A DNA stretch of 64,000 nt from Selaginella tamariscina (taxonomy: Eukaryota; Streptophyta; Lycopodiopsida; Selaginellales; Selaginellaceae). The stretch covers positions 62,001 to 126,000 of the forward strand of contig PUQB01000076.1 of assembly GCA_003024785.1 (NCBI GenBank), in the 5' to 3' direction. The translations under genes were made by a program, and so were the position numbers. Shown here piece after piece: positions 42,101 to 53,960 of this stretch; the first letter of the stretch is position 1; each line of letters opens with the position of its first letter. A model generated the notes under the pieces. It made no database searches. It saw only the letters and a program-made list of their open reading frames with translations, and had not been told where the DNA came from.

Positions 42101-42430
42101 AGCTCCTTAGGTTGGAGCTCCTGAAGCTCAAGGCCCGCTGCAACTGAACAAGAAGACAATAACGAAGCTCAACCTCAGCCTGATGAAGCCAATGGATTGC
42201 ATATCCGAGATCAAACTTGTTCGATATTTGGCATTTGGAGTTGGCGGGTGAACTTAATTTATTGATATTTTGGTTGGAATGCAATTAGCTAATTAAATTA
42301 ATTCCATTCCCGTGCCCTAATTATTTTAATTAAATTAAGTTGGTGGGAATGAAATGTAATTAAATTACTAAATTAGATTCGATTAGCCTAATGTGATATT
42401 CCTAATTTAATTCTTGGTGGGCGTTGGCCC

Positions 42431-43229
42431 TAGTTGTTTTTATATGCAAATTATATTTAACACTATAATATAATTTTATGCATAAACAAACCCAAGGAAC
42501 CGAGAATAACACTTTATATAGATATGGTCATATAAAATAATGTACAAAACTAAATTAATGAAAAAAACATGAATATATATAATAGTGTGTTAGAATATTG
42601 TTGGTTAGAGTTATGTATTTATTATCGTGATTTAACCTTTTAAAATTGTGTGTGTGTTGCGTGTGTAATGTATGTATATATGAAGTTATATACAAAGTGT
42701 ACTACAAACTTCATATATAACACTTTTGCCGTGCATCTTTAATAAAAAAAAGATCAAGTATATAAAGAAAGTGAACATAATTGATCTATATAAATTCTAA
42801 CACTTGAAATCGGGATTTGTTTGCATGAAATGAGTGTAACCAATGTTTTGAATTACCACTTTAACTATCATAGTTTTATTTTAAAGGGCCGACAACACAT
42901 GATTATCAAGTACCATCTAGTGTCAACACCCTGTGTGTAAGCAATGTTAAGTTTTTTAAAACAACCTTGAGAGCATATTCAGATGCCCAAATAAGCACAG
43001 ACTTACCCTAAGTCCCCTAGAATGACTATCCCCTAAACCTAGAGAATAATTTGAATAGACTTTAAAGATTTTGCCTCAAGAGACCTAGACATGTTCATGT
43101 GTTAACCCACTAAGACCTTTGAGGGATCACCTTCATTTGAGAGTACAACCCCTTCGGGACTTTGACTCATGACTAACTCTTAAGGATTTGTGAGACCACT
43201 ATATCTTAGACTTAGGGTTTGTATTTAGT
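42431..43229. other. Intergenic sequence
   Basis: AT-rich, with no recognisable gene or RNA. Confidence 0.4.
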
Positions 43230-46200
43230 GTTAGGAACCAAGCTGAGAAGACATGAAACAAGCTGGATTACAAAGATCAAAAAACAAAAAAAGTCTTAGT
43301 TCCTAAACTTAAAATTGAAATTGGAATGCTTAACCTTAATCATGTCCATCTTTATATATTATAAGTGAAGCCAAATCTAGACTTGGCTAACTTTAGCAAC
43401 CCTTATTCATATCCATATTTGTATCTTGGACTTGGCTAATTTTAGTGATTTTTATCCATATTCCTATCCGTGTAATGTAATCAGATCATCATAGCACTCC
43501 CCTCCTTTGAGAGCCAAACTTGTTCAGATACTTACAATGAAATTCATTGATAGCGTCGTGAGCATGTTGCAAATTCGTTGCGGGTTCCCAAAAATGTTCA
43601 CTTGAAAGGTAGCCAACCAGTCAATGAAGTAATAAAGTTGGCCAAGATTTCATTGACTTGGTATTTCAAATTATTGTCAACTGTAACTACAGTGAAAGTG
43701 GTGAAGTTCAACTAGGGAGCATGTTCGGATGGTATGGTTTAAAAGAGAGAATGTAGAATATGTGTATCAAAGAAGGAATCTCCAATATAGGCCACATTGT
43801 TAATACGGGATGCCACCGAAAATAGACCGAGGCGTTGATAGTCAAACTTCTCACAAGGCTGCATAGTCTTGATGTTACATTGAAGAAGCCAAACCTATTC
43901 ACCAACTTAATAAACCAAATATTTTTACAATACTAATTGATAGATGTCTTTTGATGTTCTTGCGCCTCCAAAAGATTTTGATGAAGCATAGCCTAAACAA
44001 ATTGGAGATGGTCAAGTCATCTTTGACAGACAGATTTACTGAACTCTCGGCGCATATTAAAACTCTATCATGGATGTTAACTTGTCAAGGCATAGAAGGA
44101 TGACATACCAGTTGATGCGTGCTTGGAGTTGTTATAGGAGAACTCAGTTAAGAGTAGTAGTGGTAACCAATCATCTAATTGGTAGTTGATGAAGCATTGT
44201 AAATATTGCTTTGAGGGTTTGGATAGTGCATTTCGATTGACATTAGATTTTGGATGATAACCCAAAGATAACGACCTCTTGATCTTGAGTAATTGCTAGA
44301 ACTTGGCATAAATTGCAGATCACGATCGCTGACAATGTTGTCGGGGAGTTATATAAATAAAAATTGTCATTCATAACCAAGTTAGTTGTCTCTTCATTAG
44401 AGATAGTCTTTGTACACGCAGGAAGTGAGTCATCTTAGTAAAACGGTCCACAAATAAGAACGGTGTCAAATCCTTGAGCCAGTGGCAAATCAATCACAAG
44501 TCCATCGAGATGCAAGACCAAGGTGTTATTGAAGCTAGAGCGGCTGGTGGAGACCATATGGGCGATGATGAGAAATTTTAAAGTGATCACATATGTCATA
44601 GATATGAATAAACTCTTTCATAGATTGACGTAGTTGACGCTACCAATAATTACAGCTAATCAGTTCCATTGTTCTCATAATGCCAAAATGACCAGCAAGC
44701 AAAGTGTCATGATGAGATTGCAGCACTTAAAGTCGAGCATCACCCAATGGAACATAAACCAAGTCGTTATGAAGAAGCAAATTGTCAGCGAATTGGAACA
44801 AATTATAGTCGGGTCGTGAGACAGACGGAGTGTTACTTGAGAGGTGACTCAAAATATCCTTAGCTAGCGGATCATAGATGTTCATATGGATAGTGTCAAG
44901 AAGGTTGAAGTCGAAAGGTTGCAACATGAACTATGAGTGCTTGGAGACATTCGAGACCAAGTACCACTTGTTTATATTAGTCAAACTTGACACCACAAGC
45001 ATTGTGGTGCCAAATATGTTGTTAGGTTGATATTTGATCTTGAAGTTGAACTAAGAGAGGATTTAATGGGTCTAATGAGCTTGATGTTGATTCGGAATTT
45101 GAGCCTGAGAGAAGTAAATTAAGTTCTAGTGACTAGTGAAGACAATTACTCGTGAAAGAAACCTTCAAGAGCAATCCACGGTAGCTAGAAGTTCCTTGTC
45201 ATGAATCTCATAGTTGATCTTCGTAGCAGTGAACTTGTGTGAATGGAATGTTACGAGGGGTAGAATCATTGTTGGAGTCGTATTGATAAAGAATACCACC
45301 TAAAGCAAATTCAGATTCATTTGTCTCCATCATAAAGGGTTGGTCGGGTTAGGGTGAAGCAAGATTGAAGGCGAGGTAAAAACTAAATGTGCTCTCAACC
45401 TCCATAGACCACTTGAACGGAACTTTCTTCTTGGTAAGCTAATTCAATGGAAGCACAATTTTGAAGAAGTCCTTGATAAGCGCCGGTAGAAATTGGGAAA
45501 CACTAGACATCTCAAGCTGACTTTGGCATTTTTAACTCAAGAATTGTACGCACCTTAGCTGGGTCCATGGAGATTCTAGTGCGTGACACCATGTATCCAA
45601 AAACTCGACCTATTCCTGATGAAACTAACTTCCTTAACTTGGTGTAAAGACTATGTTACCGAAGTTTTTCCAAAACCTAACGAATGTGTTGGATGACGTT
45701 CAAATAAATAATCATAAACTAGTTAAGAAAGTTACAAAAAATGCCATTGGCCATATGTTGTAAAATCGCAAGGGTATTGGTTAACCCGAAAAGCATCATT
45801 GTGTACATAGCATGTACAAAAAGCAATTTTTAATTTGTCACTACAACGAATACGGAGCAGATTGTAAGCACCTCATATGTCAATCTTTGTAAAGTAATGA
45901 GCCCCATGAAGATGCTCAAGAATCTTGAAGATAAGAAGTAGAGGATACTAGTTACCAGTGGATTTTGTTTAAACTCGCGATAGTCGATCATCAATTAGAA
46001 AGAGCCATCCTTTTTCTTAATGGAAAAGATAGGAGCACCAGCTAGAGACTTGAAATAATGAATGAAACCAGTAACCAAGTTGTTGTTGATGCACTCCCGT
46101 AAAATTTCAAGTTTGAGTGAAGAAAAATCATAAATTGAATCATGGAGATTTTTCACTTTCAATAATATCAATTGGACTGTCATATGGATAATGTTCAAGA

Positions 46201-47098
46201 AGATGATTAACTTGGAACTATCGAATACATTCGTAAACTCATGGTATGCAAATGGTAAGGAAATAAGAGCAAAGTCGAAGATGGAGTCACCATCATGGCA
46301 AAAAACCATGTTGGGTTTAGTAAGGCCCCAAGGATAATTTACCAAAGAAATTATTGAGATATAGATCAAGGATGTCGTTGGAGTTGAAGTCAAAATCAAA
46401 ATTGATGTTGTTGAAGTCCAAGTCAAAATTGGAACTAATGTCATTGGGACGCAAGATATTGCCGGGCCAAAGTCATGGTTGGAGCCAAAGACGAAGACGA
46501 AGTTGGAATCAAAGCTAGAGTCGGAGTTGGAGTCAAAGTTAGAGCTAAAGACGGAGATGCAAAAGTGCTACCAGGAATTGAAGGTGCCGAAATGTGGCAA
46601 GAGTTAGAGTTTAAAGGTACTGCCAAAAGTTAGAGTTGCTAAGATACAGCTAGGAGTCAAAACAAAATAAAGTCAATACAAAAACAACCATGGTATGAGT
46701 TGTCTAATCAATCTATGGATTAAGAGTCTTTGAATTAAGAAAAACAAATAATAATAGGAGTGTTGGGAATTGAAATGATATTTGAGAAGACCAAGCACAA
46801 ATATTACTAAGGGTGACCATGAGGGGAACTGTTTCTTCATTAATATCGTTGGACATCATTGGTCTTCCATTAACAAACCCTCAACTCAATTAGATTGAAA
46901 CACATACAAGTCTTTTACTTATGTTGCTGGATGAAGAGGCAGTCCATCAAGTTGTTCATTGCACCAAGTAAATTGCTACATTAACTTGAATACCGTTAAA
47001 TGTTGAGATAGTAATTGGACAAAAAAAGGACTGGTTGAAGTTCTTTGTTGGGAAACATGTAGAACTGCCATTGAAGAAGAGATATTTGGAGCAGACTT
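43230..47098 (-). mobile_element. Old minus-strand Ty3/gypsy element
   Basis: Minus-strand fragments occur in pol order from high to low coordinates: a protease-to-RT connection (NLVTGFIHYFKSLAGAP then KKKDGSF at about 45995-46120), an integrase tail (MGYHPKSNVNRNALSKPSKQ and FSYNNSKHASTGMSSF at 44077-44265) and a post-integrase segment near 43700. The stretch 43236-43400 matches 55545-55700 in inverted orientation and is probably LTR sequence. Stops and shifts are dense. The right side is interrupted by the younger element at 47104. Confidence 0.7.
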
Positions 47099-47103
47099 GC
47101 AAT

Positions 47104-47520
47104 TGTCACGACCTTGTGCAAAGGGCGAAACCTTTAGAACAAGGGTGGAACCTTGAAAGAAGGAGATTGTATTCAAGAAAGAAATGAATACAAAATGAAA
47201 CACAAGGCCGAAGACTGGTGTTGAATGATTCTGAGAAACTTGGAATTGGAACCCTGTTTATATATCTGAGGTCCTGAGGATTGTATGGTCCACAACTGGT
47301 CTGGAATGTGATCCACAACTGGTTTGGAATGTGTGGTCCACAATTGGTCTGGAACATGTGTATGAATATACGCCTTGCTGTTGATGGTGTAGTTCAGCAT
47401 CCAGGATCATACGGACCAATTGGTTAACACATGTGTGTGTTAGCCAAAAGGTCTTGGGTTCACGGGACAGTCTTGGGTTCAAGTTCCGTGAAAGACAAAA
47501 AATAACTCATGATCCTTACA
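47104..47520 (-). repeat. 3' LTR of the younger gypsy element
   Basis: 417 bp. It shares almost all its sequence with 52574-53020; the partner has an additional copy of a short GTGATCCACAACT..GGAATGT motif array. A tRNA-like stretch lies at about 47411-47490. Confidence 0.92.
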
Positions 47521-47905
47521 CTATCTCCCCTTCAATGACGAGCACCACGCGTCACTGGTCCAGGTTTAACTCATGATCCTTACACTATCTCCCCTTCAAT
47601 GACGAGCACCACGCGTCACTGGTCCAGGTTTTGCAGGATATCGTTGATGGAACTTGGCAACAAGATCGTGGTGCTCTGGAACTTGGCAACAAGATCAGGA
47701 GCACCACGCGTCACTGGTCCAGGTTTTGCAGGATATCGTTGATGGAACTTGGCAACAAGATCAGGAGCACCATGCGTCACTGGTCCAGGTTTTGCAGGAT
47801 ATCGTTGATGGAACTTGGCAACAAGATCAGAAGCACCATGCGTCACTGGTCCAGGTTTTGCAGGATATCGTTGATGGAACTTAGCAACAAGATCAGGAGC
47901 ATGAA
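47521..47905 (-). repeat. 66-bp tandem repeat inside the gypsy element
   Basis: Units containing GCGTCACTGGTCCAGGTTTT and GATATCGTTGATGGAACTTG recur every 66 bp at about 47698, 47764 and 47830, with partial units on both sides. On the minus strand the period is 22 codons (HGAPDLVAKFHQRYPAKPGP), so the array stays open in frame. Confidence 0.85.
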
Positions 47906-48107
47906 TAAGATGAGGTTGCCGAGATCATGAGCATGAACAAGATGAGCAACAAGCTCCCAAGTTTGGAGTCAAGAATTGCAGCAACCTCGAACTCAGGTTC
48001 ACTAGCAACTGTAACTGGGGAGGTGGTGGAAGAAGTCGGCCATGTTCAGAAGGAGCATGATAAGGCTCCAACAAAGAAACATGGAACACGAGATGGATCC
48101 GGATGGT

Positions 48108-48569
48108 TCAGAAGGAGCATGATAAGGCTCTAACAAAGAAACATGGAACACAGGATGGATCCGAATGGTTGAGAGTTTTTCGATGATGCGAAATGGCCCC
48201 AAGTGTTGATAGTCCAGCTTGTTCGATGATGCGAAATGGCCCAAGCATTGATAGTCCAGCTTGTTTCGATGATGCGAAATGGCCCCAAGCGTTGATAGTC
48301 CAGCTTGTCACAGGGACGTGTGGTTGGCCAATGACGCCGGAGGAGCCACACTTGGTCACCAATTGTGAATGCTGGAGGAGAGGAACGGGAACGATCAGCA
48401 GCTTGTTGTTGCAAATCCCGAGCGCGTTGAAGATGATGCTGCACTTCTTCATGGACCTGTCGGAGATGCTCAACACGATCATCGGCAGCAGTGGTGAGGC
48501 CAGGAACCACGGGCAAGCTGTAGGACCAGCGAGGATGAACACCAGAGAACGCGAAAAATGGCGACACAC
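48108..48569 (-). pseudogene. Integrase C-terminal part of the gypsy polyprotein
   Basis: Contains the coiled segment EHLRQVHEEVQHHLQRARDL and FTIGDQVWLLRRHWP, followed by [14 protein letters not shown]: the usual gypsy integrase C-terminal module. It is out of frame with the main pol frame at 48755-50605. [13 protein letters not shown] stretch is then repeated twice (48190-48300). Confidence 0.75.
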
Positions 48570-48754
48570 CTATGGATGAGTGTGCCGTGTTGTTGTACGC
48601 GAACTCGGCAGCAGGAAGGAGATCGACCCAATCATCTTGCAGATGAGAAATGAAACACCGGAGATATTGTTCAGAGTCTGAATCGTGCGCTCCGATTGTC
48701 CATCTGTTTCAGGATGATGTGCAGTAGACAGCTTCCCGGTGATACGTAGCCGAT

Positions 48755-50605
48755 CTAGGAATCTCCGCCAGAATGCCGAAGTGAACTGGGGACCTCGATC
48801 AGTGACAAGTTCATCAGGAAGACCATGAAACGGAACACCTCCGGTACACCAGATCTAGCATCAGGACCCGAACATGTCTTGTTGCAGGGAACAAAGTGCG
48901 CCATCTTAGAGAACCGATCAACAATGACTAGGACAGCATCAAACCCTCTAGAAGGCGGTAAATCCGTGAGGAAATCCATGGTGATGGATGACCATGGCCG
49001 CTGAGCAATAGGAAGAGGCTGTAGTAGTCCAACCGGTCGATGACGAGGAAGCTTTGTACGCTGGCACGTGTCACAAGATCGCACAAATCTCTCAACATAC
49101 ACGCGAAGCCGAGGCCACCAGAACACCCGTTGTACCAGCTCGATCGTCTTTCGAATGCCAAAATGTCCTGCAGCTGTGTTGTCATGGCAGTGTTGGACAG
49201 CTCGCAACCTCAGTTCTCCGTCCGGAACATAGATTTGGATGTGGTGGTACAGCAACCCATTATGAAGATGGAAAGCAGCATAATCTCGTAGTTGTGACCC
49301 TGAAGACAATGGCTGAACTCGTCGAACATGTGCAAGGACATCACGAGCAAACTCGTCTTGAGGGAGATTTTCTCGGATTAGATCCAAAAACGAAGTGTCA
49401 ACTGGAGCAGAAGAACGGGAAAGCGCGTTTACCAACAACTGGTCGGAGCTCAGGATGACTTGTTCTTGTTGATCAAATCGGATTTCACCTGGTACTGGAG
49501 CTAGGTAACTGCGACGAGATAAGGCATCTGCTTTGCCATTTAGACGACCGGGACGATGAATAATCACGTATCGGAACCGGGACAAAGACTGTGCCCATCG
49601 CGCCTGACGTCGATTGAGAACTCGTGCTGTTGCCCAGTACTGGAGGTTCTTGTGATCACAATACACCTTAACCACATGCGGGGAACCTTCAAGGAATCTG
49701 CGCCACTCCTCAAAGGCATCGACGATCGCCAGCAGCTCCTTGTTGTAGACATCGTAGTTGATCTCAGGTGCAGTGAACTTGCGGGAATGGAAAGCAATGG
49801 GATGGAGAAGATGATCTGGACCTTCCTGGGACAACACTCCACCAATGGCGAAGTCAGAGGCATCAGCTTCCACGAAATATGGCTTCGCAGGGTCAGGATG
49901 GATAAGAACAGGTGCCGAGGTGAACGCCTTCTTTAGGAACTCGAACGCCTCCTCAGCCTCAGAGGACCAGACAAATGGAACATCCTTGCCAGTCAACTTC
50001 GTCAATGGCAATGCAATCTTGGAGAAATCCCGAACGAAACGTCGATAGAAGTTCGCAAACCCGAGGAAACATCGAACATGAACATTTGATGGTCTCTCCC
50101 ACTCCAATACAGTCCGGACTTTTGCAGGATCCATGTGAACACCTTCAGCTGAAATGATGTACCCCAGGAACTCGACAGACTGCTGACTGAAAGAGCACTT
50201 CTCCAACTTGGCAAACAAGTGGTGCTTCCGGAGCCTCTCCAAGACTAACCGTACATGCCGTTCGTGTTCTTCTCGAGTCTTGGAAAATATCAGGATGTCG
50301 TCTAGGTACATGATGACAAACAAATCCAAGAAGTCCCGGAAAATATCGTTAGCCATGTGCTGGAACACAGCAGGTGCATTTGTCAGGCCGAACGGCATTA
50401 CTACGTACTCGAAATGTCCGTAGCGTGTACGGAAAGCTGTTTTCCACTCGTCCCCTTCTCGAATTCGGATGAGATTGTACGCTCCTCTTAAATCGATCTT
50501 TGTGAAGTACCGGGCACCAGAAAGACGTTCGAGCATGTCGGAGACGAGCGGGAGAGGATACTTGTTTGGAATGGTGACCTTATTCAGATCTCGGTAGTCC
50601 ACCAC
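48755..50605 (-). pseudogene. Gypsy RT-RNase H-integrase frame
   Basis: An open frame of 616 residues. The reverse transcriptase core has YPLPLVSDMLERLSGA, FTKIDLRGAYNLIRI, MPFGLTNAPAVFQ and the catalytic YLDD. RNase H follows (FVEADASDFAIGGVLSQ; YDVYNKELLAIVDAFEEW). The integrase zinc finger comes next (HCHDNTAAGHFG..CDTCQRTK), then the first catalytic Asp region (SITMDFLTDLPPSRGFDAVL). The frame leaves integrase near 48860 before the full DDE triad, so the gene is broken. Confidence 0.9.
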
Positions 50606-51500
50606 GAGCCGGAGACTTCCATCCTTCTTGGAAAAAAGAATACTGGAGCACCAGCCGGTGATCGCGAATGACGGATAAATCCGGTGACAAGATTCTCCTC
50701 AATGTATTTCCTCAATGTCTCCAACTCTGTTGGTGAGAGACCGTAAATGGGACCGGAGGACGGCTGCTTACCCTCAACGAGATCGATAGGACAGTCGTAC
50801 TCACGGTGCGGTGGCAAGGCAGAAGCTTTCTTTTTGTCGAAGACGTCTGCGAAATCGGCATACTGCTTTGGTAAGGCAGGAGGAACAGAAACATCCTTAG
50901 CAGAGCAGGGATAGACTTTGATCGCGAACACGGATGCTGGGTCATGTCGGCTATCTTTCTTGAACTGCTTCAAGGTGATATGCGAGACTCGAAGTGGAGG
51001 AGGAACTGGAACAGGATCGGAATCAAAGAGTGTGGCTGGAGTTGAAACAGCTGGGAAACTGTTCATGAAACGTTCTCTCCAACCAGGATCCACCAACTCG
51101 ATCCACGGCAAACCAAGGATAATCGTAGAGTCTGGAATAGAAACAACACTGAAGGAGATGTTGCACACAGCACCGCAAGCAACGACCTCAACGAACTCCG
51201 TGTCATTTATTACCGCTCCAGATTTGATATCTCGTCCATCAACGACCCGTACAGAACCAGGAGTCTTCAAAGGATGTAGACGGATCCCGTGCTGACAGCA
51301 AAATTCTTGTCGATGAAATTTGCGTTCGCTCCGCTATCCACCAAAGCTTTACCAGAGAACTCCACCTCTGGTGTCTTCAGCTGCACCGGAACATGGAACG
51401 GCTTGCACACCTTCGTGGATGGAATGGATCCAAGATGAGGAAGGGAAGATGTTATGAGTGAAGAGCCTTGAGGAACATGAGTTGTTCCACGGCAATCCAC
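50584..51500 (-). pseudogene. Gypsy protease and RT-leading region
   Basis: The aspartic protease motif ALVDSGANANFID lies near 51330-51360. The frame 50584-51270 then carries the conserved run to RT (YADFADVFDKKKASALPPH, YDCPIDLVEGKQP, YGLSPTELETLRKYIEENL). It changes frame at about 50640, just before the RT core. Confidence 0.85.
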
Positions 51501-52413
51501 GGACGGCTCCTATTCGGGCTGGATCTTCTCGTTTCCGGCAGCACAGCAAGGGCCACTTCACGAGCTTGTTTTGGACGTCGATGACAATTCTCCAACTTGT
51601 GGTACGGGTCCCCACAGTACAAACAAAGCTTGTACTGAATCCGCTTCTGACGTTCGGTTGGCAAAAGCTTGCCTCGGCGTGATCGCCCTAATTCCATCGG
51701 GGATGGTTCTACTGAGGAAGATGATGAATCAGCAGATGAGGGAACAGGGACTGCAGAAATGGAAGAAGACGGCACCAAGAAGAAAGAAGGATGCCGACGT
51801 TCTTGTTTCCGCTCGATCAACCGGTTGTCACAACGAATTGCCAACTCGATCATGCTGGTGAGGGTTTCCGGAACCGCAAAATTCAGCAACATGTCTTTGA
51901 CCTCGTCCTGCAACCCCGACCGGAAAACCTCCTTGAGAGCACGATCTCCCCATGTGACATCACAAGCAAGAAGTTGAAACTTCGATGCGTACTCTGCTAC
52001 CGACATACCCCCTTGGTGAAGCTGACGGAGTTTGGTGATGGCAGCACTCTCACGATCCACGTCACTGAACATCGCCGTGAACCGTTCCACAAACTCGTCA
52101 AAATTCCCAAGGATCGGATCATTGTTCTCCAGCAAGGCTGAGAACCATGAAAGAGCAGAACCAGAAAGCAGCGACCCGATCAATCCAACCTTAATGGGTT
52201 CTGTGCTGTAGCGCCTCGGCTGCATCACGATCCGCAGACGAACTTGATTGAGAAAACCTCGGAACTTCGATCGGGTACCATCGAACTTTTCGGGCATGCT
52301 GATCTTGGCTCTGGAGAATTCGCACGCTGTCGGAGCTGATCATTCTCCAGGTGTAGTTGTTCGAGCTGCTGCTGGAGGGCAGCAACTTGCTCATGAAGAG
52401 CATGCTCGGACAT
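51452..52413 (-). pseudogene. Gypsy gag
   Basis: Starts at ATG 52413 with a coiled coil (HALHEQVAALQQQLEQLHLE). It shifts frame near 52300 into the capsid-like domain (MPEKFDGTRSKFRGFLNQV; SALSWFSALLENNDPIL; KDMLLNFAVPETLTSM). It ends with a nucleocapsid zinc knuckle near 51610, spaced C-X2-C-X4-H-X4-C (CLYCGDPYHKLENC). Confidence 0.85.
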
Positions 52414-52573
52414 GATGAGTCGAAGAAAAAAATCAAAAAGAAAAAAGAGAAGAAAATCAGAAAAGAAAAAGAAAAGAAAAAATCGAAAAGAAAATTGAAA
52501 AGAGAGAAAGAAAGAAAATGGGATCGATGACAAGCGGAAACAGAAGCTTGTCACTACCTAGAATCATTCAAAC

Positions 52574-53020
52574 TGTCACGACCTTGTGCAAAGGGCGAAA
52601 CCTTTAGAACAAGGGTGGAACCTTGAAAGGAGGAGATTGTATTCAAGAAAGAAATGAATACAAAATGAAACACAAGGCCGAAGACTGGTGTTGAATGATT
52701 CTGAGAAACCTGGAACTGGAACCCTATTTATATATCTGAGGTCCTGAGGATTGTATGGTCCACAACTGGTCTGGAATGTGTGATCCACAACTGGTCTGGA
52801 ATGTGTGATCCACAACTCTGGAATGTGTGATCCACAACTGGTCTGGAATGTGTGGTCCACAATTGGTCTGGAACATGCGTATGAATATACGCCTTGCTGT
52901 TGATGGTGTAATTCAGCATTCAGGATCATACGGACTAGTTGGTTAACACATGTGTGTGTTAGTCAAAAAGTCTTGGGTTCAAGTCCCGTGAAAGGCAAAA
53001 AATAATCCATGAACCTTACA
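52574..53020 (-). repeat. 5' LTR of the younger gypsy element
   Basis: 447 bp, about 30 bp longer than its partner because of one more short GATCCACAACT/GGAATGTGT unit. TATATA (in TATTTATATATC near 52727) could be the LTR TATA element read on the minus strand. Confidence 0.92.
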
Positions 53021-53026
53021 GCAATA

Positions 53027-53960
53027 GTCCAATAGTCCTCGTTTCAATTGGACTACTCCTGTTCGGACTGGACTTCCTCGTTTCAATTGGACTACTCCTG
53101 TTCGGACTGGACTTCCTCGTTTCTCAACTCATCTGAGGGACCATCCACCACCTTAATTTGAATTCGTTATCTTGGGGACCATCCACCACCTTAATTTGAA
53201 TTCGTTATCTTGGGCTACTCCTATTCGGACTGGACTTCCTCGTTTCTCAACTCATCTGAGGGACCATCCACCACCTTAATTTGAATTCGTTATCTTGGGC
53301 TACTCCTGTTCGGACTGGACCTCCTCGTTTCTCAACTCATCTGAGGGACCATCCACCACCTTAATTTGAATTCGTTATCTTGGGCTACTCCTGTTCGAAC
53401 TGGACCTCCTCGTTTCTCAACTCATCTGAGGGACCATCCACCACCTTAATTTGAATTCGTTAGCGTCCTCGTTTCTCAACTCATCTGAGGGACCATCCAC
53501 CACCTTAATTTGAATTCGTTATCTTGGGCTACTCCTGTTCGAACTGGACCTCCTCGTTTCTCAACTCATCTGAGGGACCATCCACCACCTTAATTTGAAT
53601 TCGTTAGCGTCCTTACTTACAGTATAAATGCAAGTTTACTTAAAGTCATTATTATCATCCGAGGGACGAGGGACCATCCACCACCTTAATTTGAATTCGT
53701 TATCGATTTGGGCACTTAGCAATTCGGTGTTCGTCCTCCTCGTTTCTCAACTCATCTGAGGGACCATCCACCACCTTAATTTGAATTCGTTATCGTCCTT
53801 ACCATAGTATAAATGCAAGTTTACTTAAAGTCATTATTATCATCCGAGGGACCATCCACCACCTTAATTTGAATTCGTTATTGATTTGGGCACTTAGCAA
53901 TTCGGTGTTCGTCCTTACCATAGTATAAATGCAAGTTTACTTAAAGTCATTATTATCACT
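53027..53960. repeat. Complex minisatellite
   Basis: The core GGGACCATCCACCACCTTAA plus TTTGAATTCGTTATC occurs about ten times (for example near 53136, 53175, 53260, 53345, 53431, 53488, 53573, 53670, 53760 and 53847). It alternates with TCGTTTCTCAACTCATCTGA, a TTGGGCTACTCCTGTTCG block and, in the right third, a TATAAATGCAAGTTTACTTA block. Spacings vary between about 37 and 97 bp, giving a higher-order pattern. Confidence 0.92.

Larger units (their letters stand above)
39671..42430 (+). mobile_element. PIF/Harbinger-like DNA transposon, decayed
   Basis: Terminal inverted repeats GGCCAACGCCCACCAA (39672-39687) and TTGGTGGGCGTTGGCC (42414-42429) bound 2.76 kb. Two degenerate coding regions inside match the two-gene plan of plant PIF/Harbinger elements: a Myb/SANT-like accessory protein and a DDE transposase. 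The CTAG-containing flanks leave the target duplication ambiguous. Confidence 0.75.
47104..53020 (-). mobile_element. Younger Ty3/gypsy element with LTRs and target-site duplication
   Basis: Two similar LTRs (47104-47520 and 52574-53020) start TGTCACGACC and end CCTTACA on the plus strand, i.e. TG..CA on either strand. GCAAT occurs directly outside both ends (47099-47103 and 53021-53025): a perfect 5-bp target-site duplication. On the minus strand gag, protease, RT/RNase H and integrase follow in gypsy order. A purine tract (GAAGGGGAGATAG) abuts the 3' LTR at about 47521-47533. The polyprotein has a few frame breaks, so it is recent but defective. It sits in the older element at 43230-47098. 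Confidence 0.93.

Noticed and set aside
45995..46626. Thr/Ser-rich open frames as a host gene
   Set aside because: The frame ends in a recognisable gypsy protease-to-RT connection, so it is part of the old retroelement.
47521..47905. CRISPR-like or satellite array independent of the transposon
   Set aside because: The repeats are contiguous without unique spacers and lie inside the gypsy interior in frame with its coding strand.
49054..51977. Several open frames of 60-134 codons on the plus strand
   Set aside because: They are antisense shadows of the gypsy polyprotein; the minus-strand frame has all the domain motifs.
52931..52998. A free-standing tRNA gene
   Set aside because: Only D-arm-like and T-arm-like parts are present, there is no plausible anticodon stem, and the sequence is repeated in both LTRs, so it is element sequence.
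53027..53960. CRISPR-like array
   Set aside because: The spacers are themselves repeated, spacings are irregular and the genome is a plant nucleus; it is a minisatellite.
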